Shown here: positions 34,618 through 43,897 of the stretch, piece by piece | Numbering within the stretch: position 1 is the first letter of the stretch | Layout: every line of letters begins with the position of its first letter | Assembly: GCA_009917695.1 (NCBI GenBank) | Contig: JAACJG010000001.1 | Span: 331,219-395,218, forward strand | Origin: Candidatus Rifleibacterium amylolyticum | GTDB taxonomy: Bacteria > Muiribacteriota > Ozemobacteria > Ozemobacterales > Ozemobacteraceae | DNA: 64,000 nt | Reading direction: 5' to 3' | The notes under the pieces: model-generated | Seen by the model: only the letters and a program-made list of their open reading frames with translations | Told to the model about the DNA's origin: nothing | Database searches by the model: none | Translations under genes and position numbers: made by a program

Positions 34618-36870
34618 TTAGAACTCAAAGGTCATGCCTCCGGTAATCAGGCGCGGTGCCTGTGGCGCCGCCGAAAAGCCGACCCCACCTTCGGCGAAGC
34701 CTGGGTGGTAGTAGCGCCGATCGGTAAGATTGCTGATGTTGATGAAGATGGCTCGCATCATGTTTTCGCGACGACAGCAGCGATACTGCAGATAGAGGTT
34801 GGCGACGATGAAGGGATCACTGCTCAGGCGGTTGCCTTGTGCGTCTTTAAGTTGATTGTAGCTGCGGCCCCGATAAATCAGGCGCGGTGATACGGTAAAA
34901 CGACAGTTCTTGAAGGTCAGGCCGGCTTTTACCGAATGCTTTGCCGAGTAGGGCAGGGGCTCGCCGGCGATATCGCCGTTCGAATAAGTGAAAGCTCCGT
35001 AATAGCTCAACGTATAGTTCTCATAGTTTTTTACCGCATCGAGACGGGCTGTGCCACCATAGGCCCTTGCTTCGCCAAGGTTGCTCCAGTGCGCGAGCGT
35101 ATCGACAGGCTTGCCTTTGAAGGTTCCGGCACCAATGATGACGCCGCCCCTCTGCATGTCACTTATGTGCGAGTCATAGGCGCTGACGGTTGCGCGCAGG
35201 TTATCGGTAAAACTGTAGGTGAATTCAGACTGCAATGAACTTATCTTCTCGGGCTTGAGATCAGGATTGGCGATGTTCATATAATAGCTTTTGATGTCGC
35301 CGGGAACATCTGGATCGGCTGCAAAAGCGCCGAAGTGTGCATAGCTTTTGTCTGTCGGCGGCGCCAGAAAGGCTGTGCCATACATCAGTTTGATGTTGGT
35401 CTTTTCGCCGGGCCGATGAACTATGCCAACACGGGGATTGAAAGAGCTGCCATACAGGCTGTTGTTGTCATATCGCGCGCCGAAGATGTATTGAGTGGCC
35501 GAGTCGCGATTGAGATGCAACTGTGCATAGCCGCCAAGGTTGGTATACCTGGTCTTGTAAAATTCCTGAGGAATACCCTGCGGCTCGGTAATGCTGAGAT
35601 CAGAGCCCGGGTAAATGTAACCCTGAGAACCGGCCGGGCGGTCGGGGTCGAAGGGCCAGGCCAGATCGGCAGTTCGCGGCAGGCTCGAATGTTCCTGCCA
35701 GGTCAATCCAACCATCAGTAGCCGGTCGTCGCGTAAGTTGAAGCTTAGACGCTCTTCGATGGCAGTGCTTTCGTCGCGGGCATATTTGTAGGCCGCCCGA
35801 TAACTCGAAAAATTGTTGTAAAAGCGCGAGCGCGGGTCGAGTTCGTAAAAGTGGTGCGAAATCTGACTCAGTAATTGCCAGCGCCCATTGGTGTGGGTAT
35901 GCCGGCCGTAGACTGTGTTATAATGAGTGTTAAAGATGGCATCTTTATAATACAGCGTGTACTCAGGGCGCACGCCTGTCGATGACGAGTGCGACTCGGT
36001 CATACGGATAACGCCGATCTCAAGATTTTCAATGTTCAGGCGGAAATGCATGAAGTCAGCTTCTTCATCGGCCCGGTAAGGCTGAAACGCTACTGCCGTT
36101 TCGGCAAGGCTGCCCGGCCCATTGAGCACGCGCCCGGCTTGAAACTGATTATCGTACCATGCATACTCTTCTGGGTAGTATTTCGGCATGAAATGTCCGC
36201 GCGACCTGAACTGATGCGCGGTGAATGCGACAGCCGATTCATTATGCAGGAAACGGCCAGACCGCTCGCCCTGGTTAATGATGGCGCCGGCGGTAACCGA
36301 GACATCGTGTGTCGAATTTTCGGCAAAGCCCAGGTCTAAGCGATCGTTGGGCATCTCGTCGCCTCTTCTGGTGACAATATTGATGACGCCACTGAACACG
36401 TCGGCACCGTAGAGGGCCGACATCGGCCCGAGAATGATTTCGACCTGCCGCGCATTGCGCAGCGAAAACTGGCGCCCCATGGCATACAGATTGCCGGTTA
36501 CCGGCGTTACCCTGACGCCGTCGATCATGATCTGAAAGCGCTCGACCCCGTTCATTCCCTGCATGGTTACAGTATTGCCGTGCCCGGACTCGCTGCTGCG
36601 GGTAATCTGTATCTGCGGCACATCTTCGAGCAGGTCGAGAAGGTTGCTGTATCCGCGGTCGAGTATGGTTTCGCCAGAGATGACATAGGCATTCGTTGGT
36701 GAATCAGAGGGCTTTTCCTTAACTGCGCTGGCGGTAACGATCGGTACGTTGAGAAGATCTTCGAGGCTAAGTTTGTCGAGCATGGCGCCGCTCGCCATAC
36801 GAGCAGTCAAGGCCATAGATCCAGAGATTACTATGAGAGCGAGGCAGGTCAAAACTTTCAGGTTTTTCAT
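34618..36870 (-). CDS. TonB-dependent outer-membrane receptor
   Basis: A 750-residue beta-barrel receptor. A signal peptide (about 1-28) is followed by a LSLEDLLNVPIVTAS segment (34-48) and a plug domain (about 50-170: NAYVISGETILDRGYSNLLD, VEIILGPMSALYGADVFSGVINIVTRR in outline). The 22-strand barrel ends in an aromatic residue (Phe). Plug motifs match the FecA/CirA-like group. Such proteins import siderophores, vitamins or oligomers using TonB energy; the substrate is not identifiable. The plug-YfiR-kinase gene order suggests the receptor or its ligand is sensed by the operon's kinase. No cobalamin or other riboswitch was seen upstream. Confidence 0.92.
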   Translation of the reverse strand: MKNLKVLTCLALIVISGSMALTARMASGAMLDKLSLEDLLNVPIVTASAVKEKPSDSPTNAYVISGETILDRGYSNLLDLLEDVPQIQITRSSESGHGNTVTMQGMNGVERFQIMIDGVRVTPVTGNLYAMGRQFSLRNARQVEIILGPMSALYGADVFSGVINIVTRRGDEMPNDRLDLGFAENSTHDVSVTAGAIINQGERSGRFLHNESAVAFTAHQFRSRGHFMPKYYPEEYAWYDNQFQAGRVLNGPGSLAETAVAFQPYRADEEADFMHFRLNIENLEIGVIRMTESHSSSTGVRPEYTLYYKDAIFNTHYNTVYGRHTHTNGRWQLLSQISHHFYELDPRSRFYNNFSSYRAAYKYARDESTAIEERLSFNLRDDRLLMVGLTWQEHSSLPRTADLAWPFDPDRPAGSQGYIYPGSDLSITEPQGIPQEFYKTRYTNLGGYAQLHLNRDSATQYIFGARYDNNSLYGSSFNPRVGIVHRPGEKTNIKLMYGTAFLAPPTDKSYAHFGAFAADPDVPGDIKSYYMNIANPDLKPEKISSLQSEFTYSFTDNLRATVSAYDSHISDMQRGGVIIGAGTFKGKPVDTLAHWSNLGEARAYGGTARLDAVKNYENYTLSYYGAFTYSNGDIAGEPLPYSAKHSVKAGLTFKNCRFTVSPRLIYRGRSYNQLKDAQGNRLSSDPFIVANLYLQYRCCRRENMMRAIFINISNLTDRRYYHPGFAEGGVGFSAAPQAPRLITGGMTFEF

Positions 36871-37240
36871 ATTTTCAGCCTGTTTGTGCGGGATTCCTTC
36901 TCAACTTTTCTGGGCCTCTCTCATCATTTTCTTTATTTTCTTAGAGTTATTCAGAAGCAAATATCTCCTCCCCAAAAGCTCCGGTAGTCGCCGGTTTTTC
37001 TTCTATATAAGTGTTTTCGATGTTATTTAGCTTACTATAGCCGAAAGCATTTCTAAAGTGAAATATCCTGGCTGATAAATTTAATATCTGATTCAATGGA
37101 TGCTGAGCGTCGGCGATGTCGGTTGGTCATTACTTTTTATTAAGAAACTGCTGAAATTGAAACTATTTGCCTCTATAGTGATAAGATGATAAGATCTTGT
37201 CTCATTATTGATTAAACAACAACAATACAGGAGAGCTAGT
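36871..37240. other. divergent intergenic region between TonB receptor and etfB
   Basis: An AT-rich stretch of 370 bases separating divergently transcribed genes; both promoters must lie here. No riboswitch or protein-binding site could be named. A short CCGG-cgacta-CCGG hairpin is the only clear structure on the receptor side. Confidence 0.5.
37151..37179 (+). promoter_or_regulatory. candidate sigma-70-type promoter for the etf operon
   Basis: CTGAAA (37151-37156, four of six matching the -35 consensus) and TATAGT (37174-37179, five of six matching the -10) are 17 bases apart and about 60 bases before the etfB start. This is a pattern match only; AT-rich sequence gives such matches by chance. 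Confidence 0.35.
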
Positions 37241-38137
37241 GTGAAACGCCAATTAATGGTTTTCGTAAAGCAGGTACCTGACACCAAGAACGTTTCAGGC
37301 GAGGCCATGACGCCGGAGGGAACAGTAAACAGATCTGCTCTGCCGGCAATATTCAACCCGGAAGATCTGAACGCCCTGGAGCTGGGTCTGCAATTGAAAG
37401 AAAGATATAACTTCAAAGTCACAGTTGCTACAATGGGCCCTCCGAATGCGGCAGAAGTTCTTAGAGAATGCCTTTATAGAGGCGCTGATGAAGCAATCCT
37501 CATTACCGACAGGGCATTTGCCGGAGCAGATACGCTCGCTACCAGCTATGCGCTGAGCTGTTGCGCAAAAACGGTTGGAAATGTCGAACTCATTCTCTGC
37601 GGCAGACAGGCTATTGACGGCGATACTGCTCAGGTAGGTCCGCAGATCGCAGAAAAGCTCAACATACCGCAAATCGCGTATGTAGAAGAAGTGATCAGTC
37701 TGTCCGATAAAGTAATCAAGGCTAAACGCGCCATCGAAGGCGGTTACGAGATTCTCGAATCTCCTCTTCCGACACTTCTCACGGTCATTGACGCGAACGA
37801 GCCAAGATCTGCCTCGGCAAAAGGCATAATGAAATACAAAAAAGCAAAAACCCGTTCCGAAATACACAAACTCATGAGAGATGCGGATTACACAGATGCG
37901 CAGGCTCTGGCTGACAAGGAAAACGAAATGATGGCTAAAAACCTCTGGATTCATGAGTGGGATGCCGCAAAAATCCAGGCTGATGTAAACAGAATCGGAT
38001 TAAAAGGTTCGCCGACCAAGGTAAAGAAAATAGAAAACGTTGTCCTCAAGGCCGGCAAAGTCGTTTCCATTGAGCCGACAGAAGCAGGCATAAATGGGCT
38101 GATCCGCGAACTTATCGAAGACCATACTTTAGGGTGA
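37241..38137 (+). CDS. etfB: electron transfer flavoprotein beta subunit
   Basis: A 298-residue protein with a GTG start and AGGAG seven bases before it. The EtfB fold is clear: the N-terminal FVKQVPDTKNV, the (D)GDTAQVGPQIAE nucleotide-binding segment (about 128-140) and the GxKGSPTKVKKIE element near residues 255-268. EtfB together with EtfA passes electrons from acyl-CoA dehydrogenases to the respiratory chain, or bifurcates them in some anaerobes. The order etfB-etfA-acyl-CoA dehydrogenase supports a beta-oxidation-linked unit. The codons (many AGA/AGG for Arg) differ from the flanking genes. Whether it bifurcates cannot be decided by eye. Confidence 0.95.
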   Translation: MKRQLMVFVKQVPDTKNVSGEAMTPEGTVNRSALPAIFNPEDLNALELGLQLKERYNFKVTVATMGPPNAAEVLRECLYRGADEAILITDRAFAGADTLATSYALSCCAKTVGNVELILCGRQAIDGDTAQVGPQIAEKLNIPQIAYVEEVISLSDKVIKAKRAIEGGYEILESPLPTLLTVIDANEPRSASAKGIMKYKKAKTRSEIHKLMRDADYTDAQALADKENEMMAKNLWIHEWDAAKIQADVNRIGLKGSPTKVKKIENVVLKAGKVVSIEPTEAGINGLIRELIEDHTLG

Positions 38138-38142
38138 TAAAT

Positions 38143-39162
38143 ATGAATACCAAAGGAAATGTCTGGATTTTTATCGAACAGGAAGGCGGCAAGATTGCCG
38201 AAGTCAGTCTTGAACTCGTATGCAAGGGAACTGAGCTGGCAAAGCGACTCGGAGTAGCCAGCGAAGCAGTAATACTCGGAGACAAACTCGACGGAAAATT
38301 TGATTCGCTCTTCCATTACGGATGCGAAACCGTCTATCAGGTCGAAGACCAGGCTCTCGAACCTTTTACCGTTCTTCCATACGCTCAGGCTCTTGTAAAA
38401 CTTTTAAAAAAGCACAAGCCCAACATTCTACTGTTCGGTGCAACGCTTAAGGGCAGAGAACTTGCGCCAAGAGTAGCCTCAGAAATGATGTGTGGACTCA
38501 CAGCTGACTGCACGGATCTGCAAATCGATGATTTCGAAGATAAGGTCAACAAGGTCGGCTACAAAGACAAACTCATGCAGATAAGGCCTGCTTTCGGCGG
38601 AAACATCATAGCCACGATCGTCAACACCTGGGAAGATCCGCAAATGGTTACAGTCAGAGAGGGCGTAATGAAACTTACGGCTCCTGACACTTCGAAAAAA
38701 GGCAAAGTTGTAAAAGTTACTCCTGAACTTTCAGATGAAACAAAAGTAATGAAAGTAATCAAAAGAGTAAGAAAGCCGAAAACCGTTGACCTCAAAAAAG
38801 CATCAGTAATCGTTGCGGGCGGATACGGAGTCGGCACCAAAGAAAACTTCAAACTCATCGAACAGCTCGCTGAAGCCCTCGGTGGGCAGGTCGCAGCATC
38901 CCGTGCGGCAGTAGATGCAGGCTGGATCAGCCATGATTATCAGGTAGGTCAGACAGGCGTTACCGTCAGGCCGAAACTCTACATCGCATGCGGCATAAGC
39001 GGTTCAGTTCAGCACGTCGCCGGAATGAACGAGAGCGCAAAGATTATTGCTATCAACAATGATCCGGGCGCTCCAATATTCTCTGTAGCACATTACGGAA
39101 TCGTCGGTGAACTGAATGACGTCGTTCCAAAACTGATCAAAGCCTTCAAGGCTAAAGTCTAA
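38143..39162 (+). CDS. etfA: electron transfer flavoprotein alpha subunit
   Basis: A 339-residue partner of EtfB. The C-terminal FAD domain is well conserved: SRAAVDAGW, QVGQTG, LYIACGISGSVQH, GM(N)ESAKIIAIN and DPGAPIF followed by a Tyr-Gly-Ile-Val strand. The N-terminal domain carries a GRELAPRVA motif typical of EtfA. I chose ATG 38143 with AGGG eight bases before; a GTG at 38134, overlapping the etfB stop, is the alternative. Five bases separate it from etfB and eleven from the dehydrogenase, so the three are one operon. Confidence 0.95.
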   Translation: MNTKGNVWIFIEQEGGKIAEVSLELVCKGTELAKRLGVASEAVILGDKLDGKFDSLFHYGCETVYQVEDQALEPFTVLPYAQALVKLLKKHKPNILLFGATLKGRELAPRVASEMMCGLTADCTDLQIDDFEDKVNKVGYKDKLMQIRPAFGGNIIATIVNTWEDPQMVTVREGVMKLTAPDTSKKGKVVKVTPELSDETKVMKVIKRVRKPKTVDLKKASVIVAGGYGVGTKENFKLIEQLAEALGGQVAASRAAVDAGWISHDYQVGQTGVTVRPKLYIACGISGSVQHVAGMNESAKIIAINNDPGAPIFSVAHYGIVGELNDVVPKLIKAFKAKV

Positions 39163-39173
39163 GGAGGTTTAAA

Positions 39174-40898
39174 ATGTCTAACTATTTTACTGATAATAAG
39201 GATCTCCAGTTCACTCTGGCTAATCTAGAACTCGAAGAAGTAGTAAGTCTTCGCGAGAATAATTATAAACAGGCTGAAGAATTCGATTATGCTCCTGAAA
39301 ATTACGCTGATGCCAAAGACAACTACAAAAGAGTTCTCGAACTGGTCGGCGAAATCTCAGGTGAAAGAATTGCTCCCAGGGCAAGAGTTGTCGATGAGGA
39401 AGGCCCTCATTTCGAAAATAATAAGGTTACCTACCATCCGCTTACTGTTAAAAATCTGGAAGAACTCAGAAATGCCGAAGTTTTCGGCGTTATGCTCCCA
39501 AGAAGATACGGCGGGCTGAATTTTCCTGTAACGATCTATACTATGATGACAGAAATGGTTTCCAGAGCTGATGCCAGCCTGCAAAACCTCTTTGGCCTCC
39601 AGGACATAGCTGAAACTATCAACGAATTCGGTACAGAAGAACAAAAGCAAAAATATCTGCCAAGATTCGCAAGCGGCGAAGCTGACGGTTCAATGGACCT
39701 TACAGAACCAGACTCAGGTTCAGACCTACAGTCGGTAAGGCTTAAAGCTACTCTCGATCCGAAAACAAATCAGTGGTATCTAGACGGGATGAAACGCTTC
39801 ATCACCAACGGATGCGCAAAAGTCCACCTCGTTCTTGCCAGATCGGAAGAAGGCACATCAGACGGCCGCGGACTTTCAATGTTTATCTGCGAAGCAGGCC
39901 CTGAGCTTGTTGTAAGAAGAATCGAGCATAAACTGGGCATACATGGTGTGGCGACTGCAGAATTGCAGTATAACCGTGTACCGGCTGAACTCTGCGGACA
40001 AAGAAAACGCGGCTTGATAAAATATGTAATGAGCCTCATGAATGGCGCACGCGTCGGAATCAGCGCGCAAGCACTGGGTATAGCTGAAGCAGCTTACAGG
40101 GAAGCAAGAAAATACGCGGCGGAAAGAAAACAGTTCAAAACTGCTATCGAGGAATTCCCTCCGGTATTTTCAATGCTGGCAAGCATGAAGATGGAGATTA
40201 TGGCCGCCAGAGCCCTCCTCTATGAAACAACCAAAATGGTTGACCTCAGAAATGTTTACAACAGCATAGTTGAACATGGCAAAGCTGAAGAAGTTACTCC
40301 TGAACACAAACAGAAAGACAAACTCTATACCAGAATTGCGGCAGTGCTCACCCCGATGAGCAAAGCTTTTGCTACAGAAATGTCGAATAGAGTCTGCTAC
40401 CAGGGGATACAGATTCACGGCGGAACAGGCTACATGAAGGACTTCAATGCTGAAAGGTTCTACAGGGACGCCAGAATCACAAATATCTACGAAGGAACGA
40501 CTCAACTCCAGCATGTCGCTGCAATAGGTGGCATCATGCAGAGAGTTCTCGATCCTCTTATGGATGAAATTGCCGGTCTTCCTTTCCATGGAAAGCTCAA
40601 GAGGCTCTCGACTTATGTAGACGAAATGCGCAAAAAACAACAGACTGCCGTTCAATATGTTGCAGAAAAGAAAGACTCAACCTATTATGATTTAGTCACA
40701 AAGCATCTTGTTGATATGGAAACCTATGTTTTCGTAGGTTACCTGATGCTGAGAGATGCTCTCAAAGACTCCGAAAGAGAACTCTTTGCGGAAAGATATA
40801 TACTGGATGCCGTTCCGGAATTCGACAGATCTTATGCAGTAGTGATGAGCGGCGATGTGACATTGATCGATAATTATCGAGAACTTATCGATTACTGA
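39174..40898 (+). CDS. acyl-CoA dehydrogenase (long form)
   Basis: A 574-residue FAD enzyme that forms the 2,3 double bond in acyl-CoA. The sequence shows MDLTEPDSGSDLQ (FAD/substrate loop), the KRFITNG strand, RVGISAQALG, a YAAERKQF helix, CYQGIQIHGGTGY (FAD adenine) and the catalytic-base region IYEGTTQLQ with its Glu. It is longer than the ~380-residue typical enzymes, with an N-terminal extension (~70) and a C-terminal helical domain (~100) like the AidB/very-long-chain and some anaerobe groups. A perfect AAGGAGG ribosome site precedes the ATG. The etfBA genes immediately upstream supply its electron acceptor. A strong terminator follows. Confidence 0.93.
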   Translation: MSNYFTDNKDLQFTLANLELEEVVSLRENNYKQAEEFDYAPENYADAKDNYKRVLELVGEISGERIAPRARVVDEEGPHFENNKVTYHPLTVKNLEELRNAEVFGVMLPRRYGGLNFPVTIYTMMTEMVSRADASLQNLFGLQDIAETINEFGTEEQKQKYLPRFASGEADGSMDLTEPDSGSDLQSVRLKATLDPKTNQWYLDGMKRFITNGCAKVHLVLARSEEGTSDGRGLSMFICEAGPELVVRRIEHKLGIHGVATAELQYNRVPAELCGQRKRGLIKYVMSLMNGARVGISAQALGIAEAAYREARKYAAERKQFKTAIEEFPPVFSMLASMKMEIMAARALLYETTKMVDLRNVYNSIVEHGKAEEVTPEHKQKDKLYTRIAAVLTPMSKAFATEMSNRVCYQGIQIHGGTGYMKDFNAERFYRDARITNIYEGTTQLQHVAAIGGIMQRVLDPLMDEIAGLPFHGKLKRLSTYVDEMRKKQQTAVQYVAEKKDSTYYDLVTKHLVDMETYVFVGYLMLRDALKDSERELFAERYILDAVPEFDRSYAVVMSGDVTLIDNYRELIDY

Positions 40899-40950
40899 TC
40901 CGTAATGAGGAAAACGGATTCAACCGATTTCCTCGACCAGTAAGACTAAC

Positions 40951-40984
40951 AAAAAGGAGCGGGTTGTCATCCGCTCCTTTTTTG
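40951..40984 (+). terminator. intrinsic terminator of the etf-dehydrogenase operon
   Basis: An A-run, then GGAGCGG, an 8-base loop, CCGCTCC and a run of seven T. The stem with flanking A/T pairing is long and stable and lies about 50 bases past the stop. Confidence 0.92.
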
Positions 40985-41072
40985 TACGCCCGCACTAAGT
41001 AAAACACATTTTCAAATTGAATACTGAATATGTAATTCTTCTGTCATTATCTTCTCCAGGAGAATCACGTTT

Positions 41073-41186
41073 ATGAAAAACGTTCACCCGGATCGTTGCG
41101 GACCGCTTTGCTTGACTATGATTGCCTGGCGGGTTATCGTAAGGTTCGAGATTGCAGCTGCCGCAATTTTAACGCCTGAAGAGTAA
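41073..41186 (+). CDS. 37-codon reading frame just before the TPR regulator
   Basis: A short frame ATG 41073 to TAA 41184-41186, with an AGGAGA ribosome site nine bases upstream. It encodes MKNVHPDRCGPLCLTMIAWR and then VIVRFEIAAAAILTPEE. The stop is four bases before the next gene's ATG. The middle is hydrophobic enough to be a leader or small membrane peptide. I know of no relative. It could be a real coupled small protein, a leader peptide, or chance; the ribosome site and tight spacing argue against chance. Confidence 0.4.
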   Translation: MKNVHPDRCGPLCLTMIAWRVIVRFEIAAAAILTPEE

Positions 41187-41190
41187 AGAA

Positions 41191-43890
41191 ATGAACAGCA
41201 TATTCAGGGCCCTCGAGCAGATTTTAAAGGACAGCGAAGATTATCTCTCGCACGAAGCCGGCCTTTTCTGTCAAGGGCTGATAGCTGATCTGCCGCAGAA
41301 AATCGTCATCGTCACCTCGAGTCGCCGTCGGGACCGGGTCTGCGAAGGTCATCAGATCGAATTTGCCTTTCACCACCCGAAGCGGCCGCGTGAAACCTGT
41401 TTCATAAATTTTCAGGGCGCTGAAATTCGCGTTGCGAAGCTGTCACAGGCGCTGGTCGATATTGTCGCCGACAGCCGTCAGGCTGAGTCGATCGAGGCTC
41501 TCGCCGCCCTGTTCTGGCGGCTTCCCTACAATGTCGGCGAAACCGTCATACTGGCCGGGAATACCAGCAACACAGCCCACAAGCGCATCTTGTTCTGGGC
41601 TCTCTGGGCCGGTCGCATCAGTTTTGCCGGTTTGCCGCAGAAACTCGAGCGCACTCCGGTCAACCTTTTTCAGATCGACGATGACAATACGTTATGGGAA
41701 GGGGCTATTCAGGTTTTCTACCCTAAACGCCTGCTCGGCCTCGTTTTTGCCAGGCCCGACGTCAGCCTGGCTGCTGACCTTGCCGACTGGATGCGCCTGC
41801 GTTGCAACCGGCGCTTCGCCGCTTACGCCATGCGTTGTGAATGGCTGCCGATCGCCGGCGACACCCGAAAAAAGCCGCTCGAACTGATCGAAGCCTTTTT
41901 TGTCGAAGAACTGTCGCTGCTGGTCGCTGACGATCTGACCGGCCTGTTCGAACAGATATACCGGCAGCCTTCCGACCCGGAGCCGATCATGTCGCAGCAG
42001 TTCATCAACTGGGTACAGGCTTCTTCGCACTTCGCTGACAGCGCGGGCAAAAAACTGAAGACCTGGGTGCGCGATAAACTGCGGGCCAAGGAACCGCGTC
42101 ACTGGGAGATAGCCTTCATCTACGCGCCGATGACTGGCAGCGTCGACGAAGCCTTCTCGCGCATCGTCGCATCAGCCCCGGAAATCTTCAATTCCGGGCG
42201 TTTTCGCGGCCTTATGGCACTTTGCCGTTATGCCGAGGAAAATCGCATCGATGTCCCGCGGTCGGTCAGAATCTTGCTGAGCCGCATTCTCGCGCGCCTC
42301 AATCGCTGCGACGAAGCTCTTGCCGAGCTCAACACGGCTTCTGCCGGTGTCATGACCGAACGTGAAGCGGTCGATGTCGCGTTCACCGCCGGAATAGTCA
42401 ACCGGCAGGCCGGTCGCCTCGACGAAGCGGTTCGTCTGCTGAACGAGGCAGCGTCTCTCGCCGCGCAGGCTGCGATGCGCGACAGCGCTGCTGCCATTTT
42501 GAGCGCGCTTGGCAACGTACATCTGGCCAGAGGGGAGCTGACGCAGGCCCGCAAAAGCTATCTCAAGGCCGCCGCGCATTCGCCACGTGACCGTCAGGCA
42601 ACGATCATCGCCAATATTCAGACAAATCTCGGGTTTGTCGAATTCAGAAGCGGCAACCTCAAAAAAGCAGACTGCTGCTTTTCGCTGGCCGCGAAAAACC
42701 AGAAGCTGCGGAACAACCTGCAGGGCGAGATTACTTCCGGAATCATGCTCGGCCGCATCAGACTCGCGCGTGGCCAGATCCTGCAGTCGATCGAAAAACT
42801 GCTTGAGGTTGAGCAGCTGTTGTCGCAACTGGCGTCCAGCCCCGACCGCCGTGAGATTCAGGCGGTTATAGCCTGGGCCTACGAGCTTCTCGGTCGGTCT
42901 GTCGTTTCTGACCAATACTGGAAAAAGGTCGAAGATGGCGAAGCTGCATCGGTTACTCCGCCGGCTGAGTTCATGATAAGGCTGCTCAAGGCATTGCACA
43001 CACTGATTCGCGGCGAACTGCCGGCAGCCGAAAATCAATTTGCCGAGACGGTTGGGTTCGGCAGAAAGTCGAATCTGCAGCCTGCTGATGTCGCGGTGGC
43101 AGAGTTCTATCAGGCGATGACCATGCATCTGCAGAATAAATCTGAGGCATTGCAGCTTTTCAGGCAGCTGCCGGCGATGTTCTTCGAAAGCAGCGACCAT
43201 CCTTTTCATCTGTTTGTTAAAATTTTTCTCGGGCTGACTTTTCCCTTGGCATTTTCGGAGGTAGATCTCGACGCGTCTCTGGCCCGTTTCAATCTCACCG
43301 ACTACTATGAGCCCGTCTGGATGTTCGCTGCCGACCAGGTCTACAGCTACGGCTCGGCCGCTGCCCTCGAGCTGATTCGGTCGCACATCGACAAGCTGCC
43401 GCCTGACCTGAAGGCGCTTCTCGAACTGCGCTTTCCGGCAGTCAGAAAGTTATTCAAAAAGCTGCGCGGAACGAAATATGCCCGCAAGAGTTACACGCTG
43501 ATCAGAAACGGTCGTCATTCTATCGTCAATGAACAGCAGTATCAGGACTTCATTGCCGGATCGCACCGGGGAACGCTTGTTTTCAACGGGGTAACCGGGA
43601 AGCTCGCCTTTTCGACCCGTGCGACCGGCATCAAGCCTGGTTCGATTCTGCATCGCATTCTGGTCTGTCTGCTATCAGCATTTCCGGAGGCGGTTCCGCT
43701 GGAAACCCTTTACGAAACAGTATGGGGTGGCAAATACGAGCCGGAATACGCCCGCATGGCGGTGAAGGCCGCGATGTTGCGACTGCGCAAAACTCTTCAG
43801 CAGGTCTGCCCGACCTCGCGCGTCGAGGGCTTCGGCGCGGAAGGCCAGGTTCGCATCTTTCTCGAATCCCCATTCGAAGCAATTTTTTGA
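41191..43890 (+). CDS. large TPR regulator with C-terminal winged-helix domain
   Basis: An 899-residue cytosolic protein with no signal peptide. The N-terminal ~270 residues have no family I recognise. Residues about 330-720 are TPR-like helical repeats; the clearest contain Ala-Gly-x-x-Asn-Arg-Gln-Ala-Gly-Arg-Leu-Asp-Glu-Ala and Leu-Gly-Asn-Val-x-x-Ala-Arg-Gly. The C-terminal ~100 residues (about 795-895) look like an OmpR-type winged helix: a GSILHRILVCLL helix, a LETLYETVWGGKYEPEYARMAV segment (recognition-helix region, in two parts) and a KTLQQV...GAEGQVRIF wing. This combination suggests a transcription regulator that senses through the TPR region, as in SARP/BTAD-like proteins but with reversed order. 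A 37-codon frame precedes it by four bases. Confidence 0.75.
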   Translation: MNSIFRALEQILKDSEDYLSHEAGLFCQGLIADLPQKIVIVTSSRRRDRVCEGHQIEFAFHHPKRPRETCFINFQGAEIRVAKLSQALVDIVADSRQAESIEALAALFWRLPYNVGETVILAGNTSNTAHKRILFWALWAGRISFAGLPQKLERTPVNLFQIDDDNTLWEGAIQVFYPKRLLGLVFARPDVSLAADLADWMRLRCNRRFAAYAMRCEWLPIAGDTRKKPLELIEAFFVEELSLLVADDLTGLFEQIYRQPSDPEPIMSQQFINWVQASSHFADSAGKKLKTWVRDKLRAKEPRHWEIAFIYAPMTGSVDEAFSRIVASAPEIFNSGRFRGLMALCRYAEENRIDVPRSVRILLSRILARLNRCDEALAELNTASAGVMTEREAVDVAFTAGIVNRQAGRLDEAVRLLNEAASLAAQAAMRDSAAAILSALGNVHLARGELTQARKSYLKAAAHSPRDRQATIIANIQTNLGFVEFRSGNLKKADCCFSLAAKNQKLRNNLQGEITSGIMLGRIRLARGQILQSIEKLLEVEQLLSQLASSPDRREIQAVIAWAYELLGRSVVSDQYWKKVEDGEAASVTPPAEFMIRLLKALHTLIRGELPAAENQFAETVGFGRKSNLQPADVAVAEFYQAMTMHLQNKSEALQLFRQLPAMFFESSDHPFHLFVKIFLGLTFPLAFSEVDLDASLARFNLTDYYEPVWMFAADQVYSYGSAAALELIRSHIDKLPPDLKALLELRFPAVRKLFKKLRGTKYARKSYTLIRNGRHSIVNEQQYQDFIAGSHRGTLVFNGVTGKLAFSTRATGIKPGSILHRILVCLLSAFPEAVPLETLYETVWGGKYEPEYARMAVKAAMLRLRKTLQQVCPTSRVEGFGAEGQVRIFLESPFEAIF

Positions 43891-43897
43891 TGTTGTG

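Noticed and set aside
36871-37240. Possible cobalamin or cyclic-di-GMP riboswitch before the TonB receptor.
   Set aside because: None of the conserved boxes of either riboswitch could be found on the receptor strand.
42172-43386. A 404-codon frame on the minus strand within the TPR regulator.
   Set aside because: Antisense shadow of a high-GC3 gene; the plus strand shows TPR periodicity.
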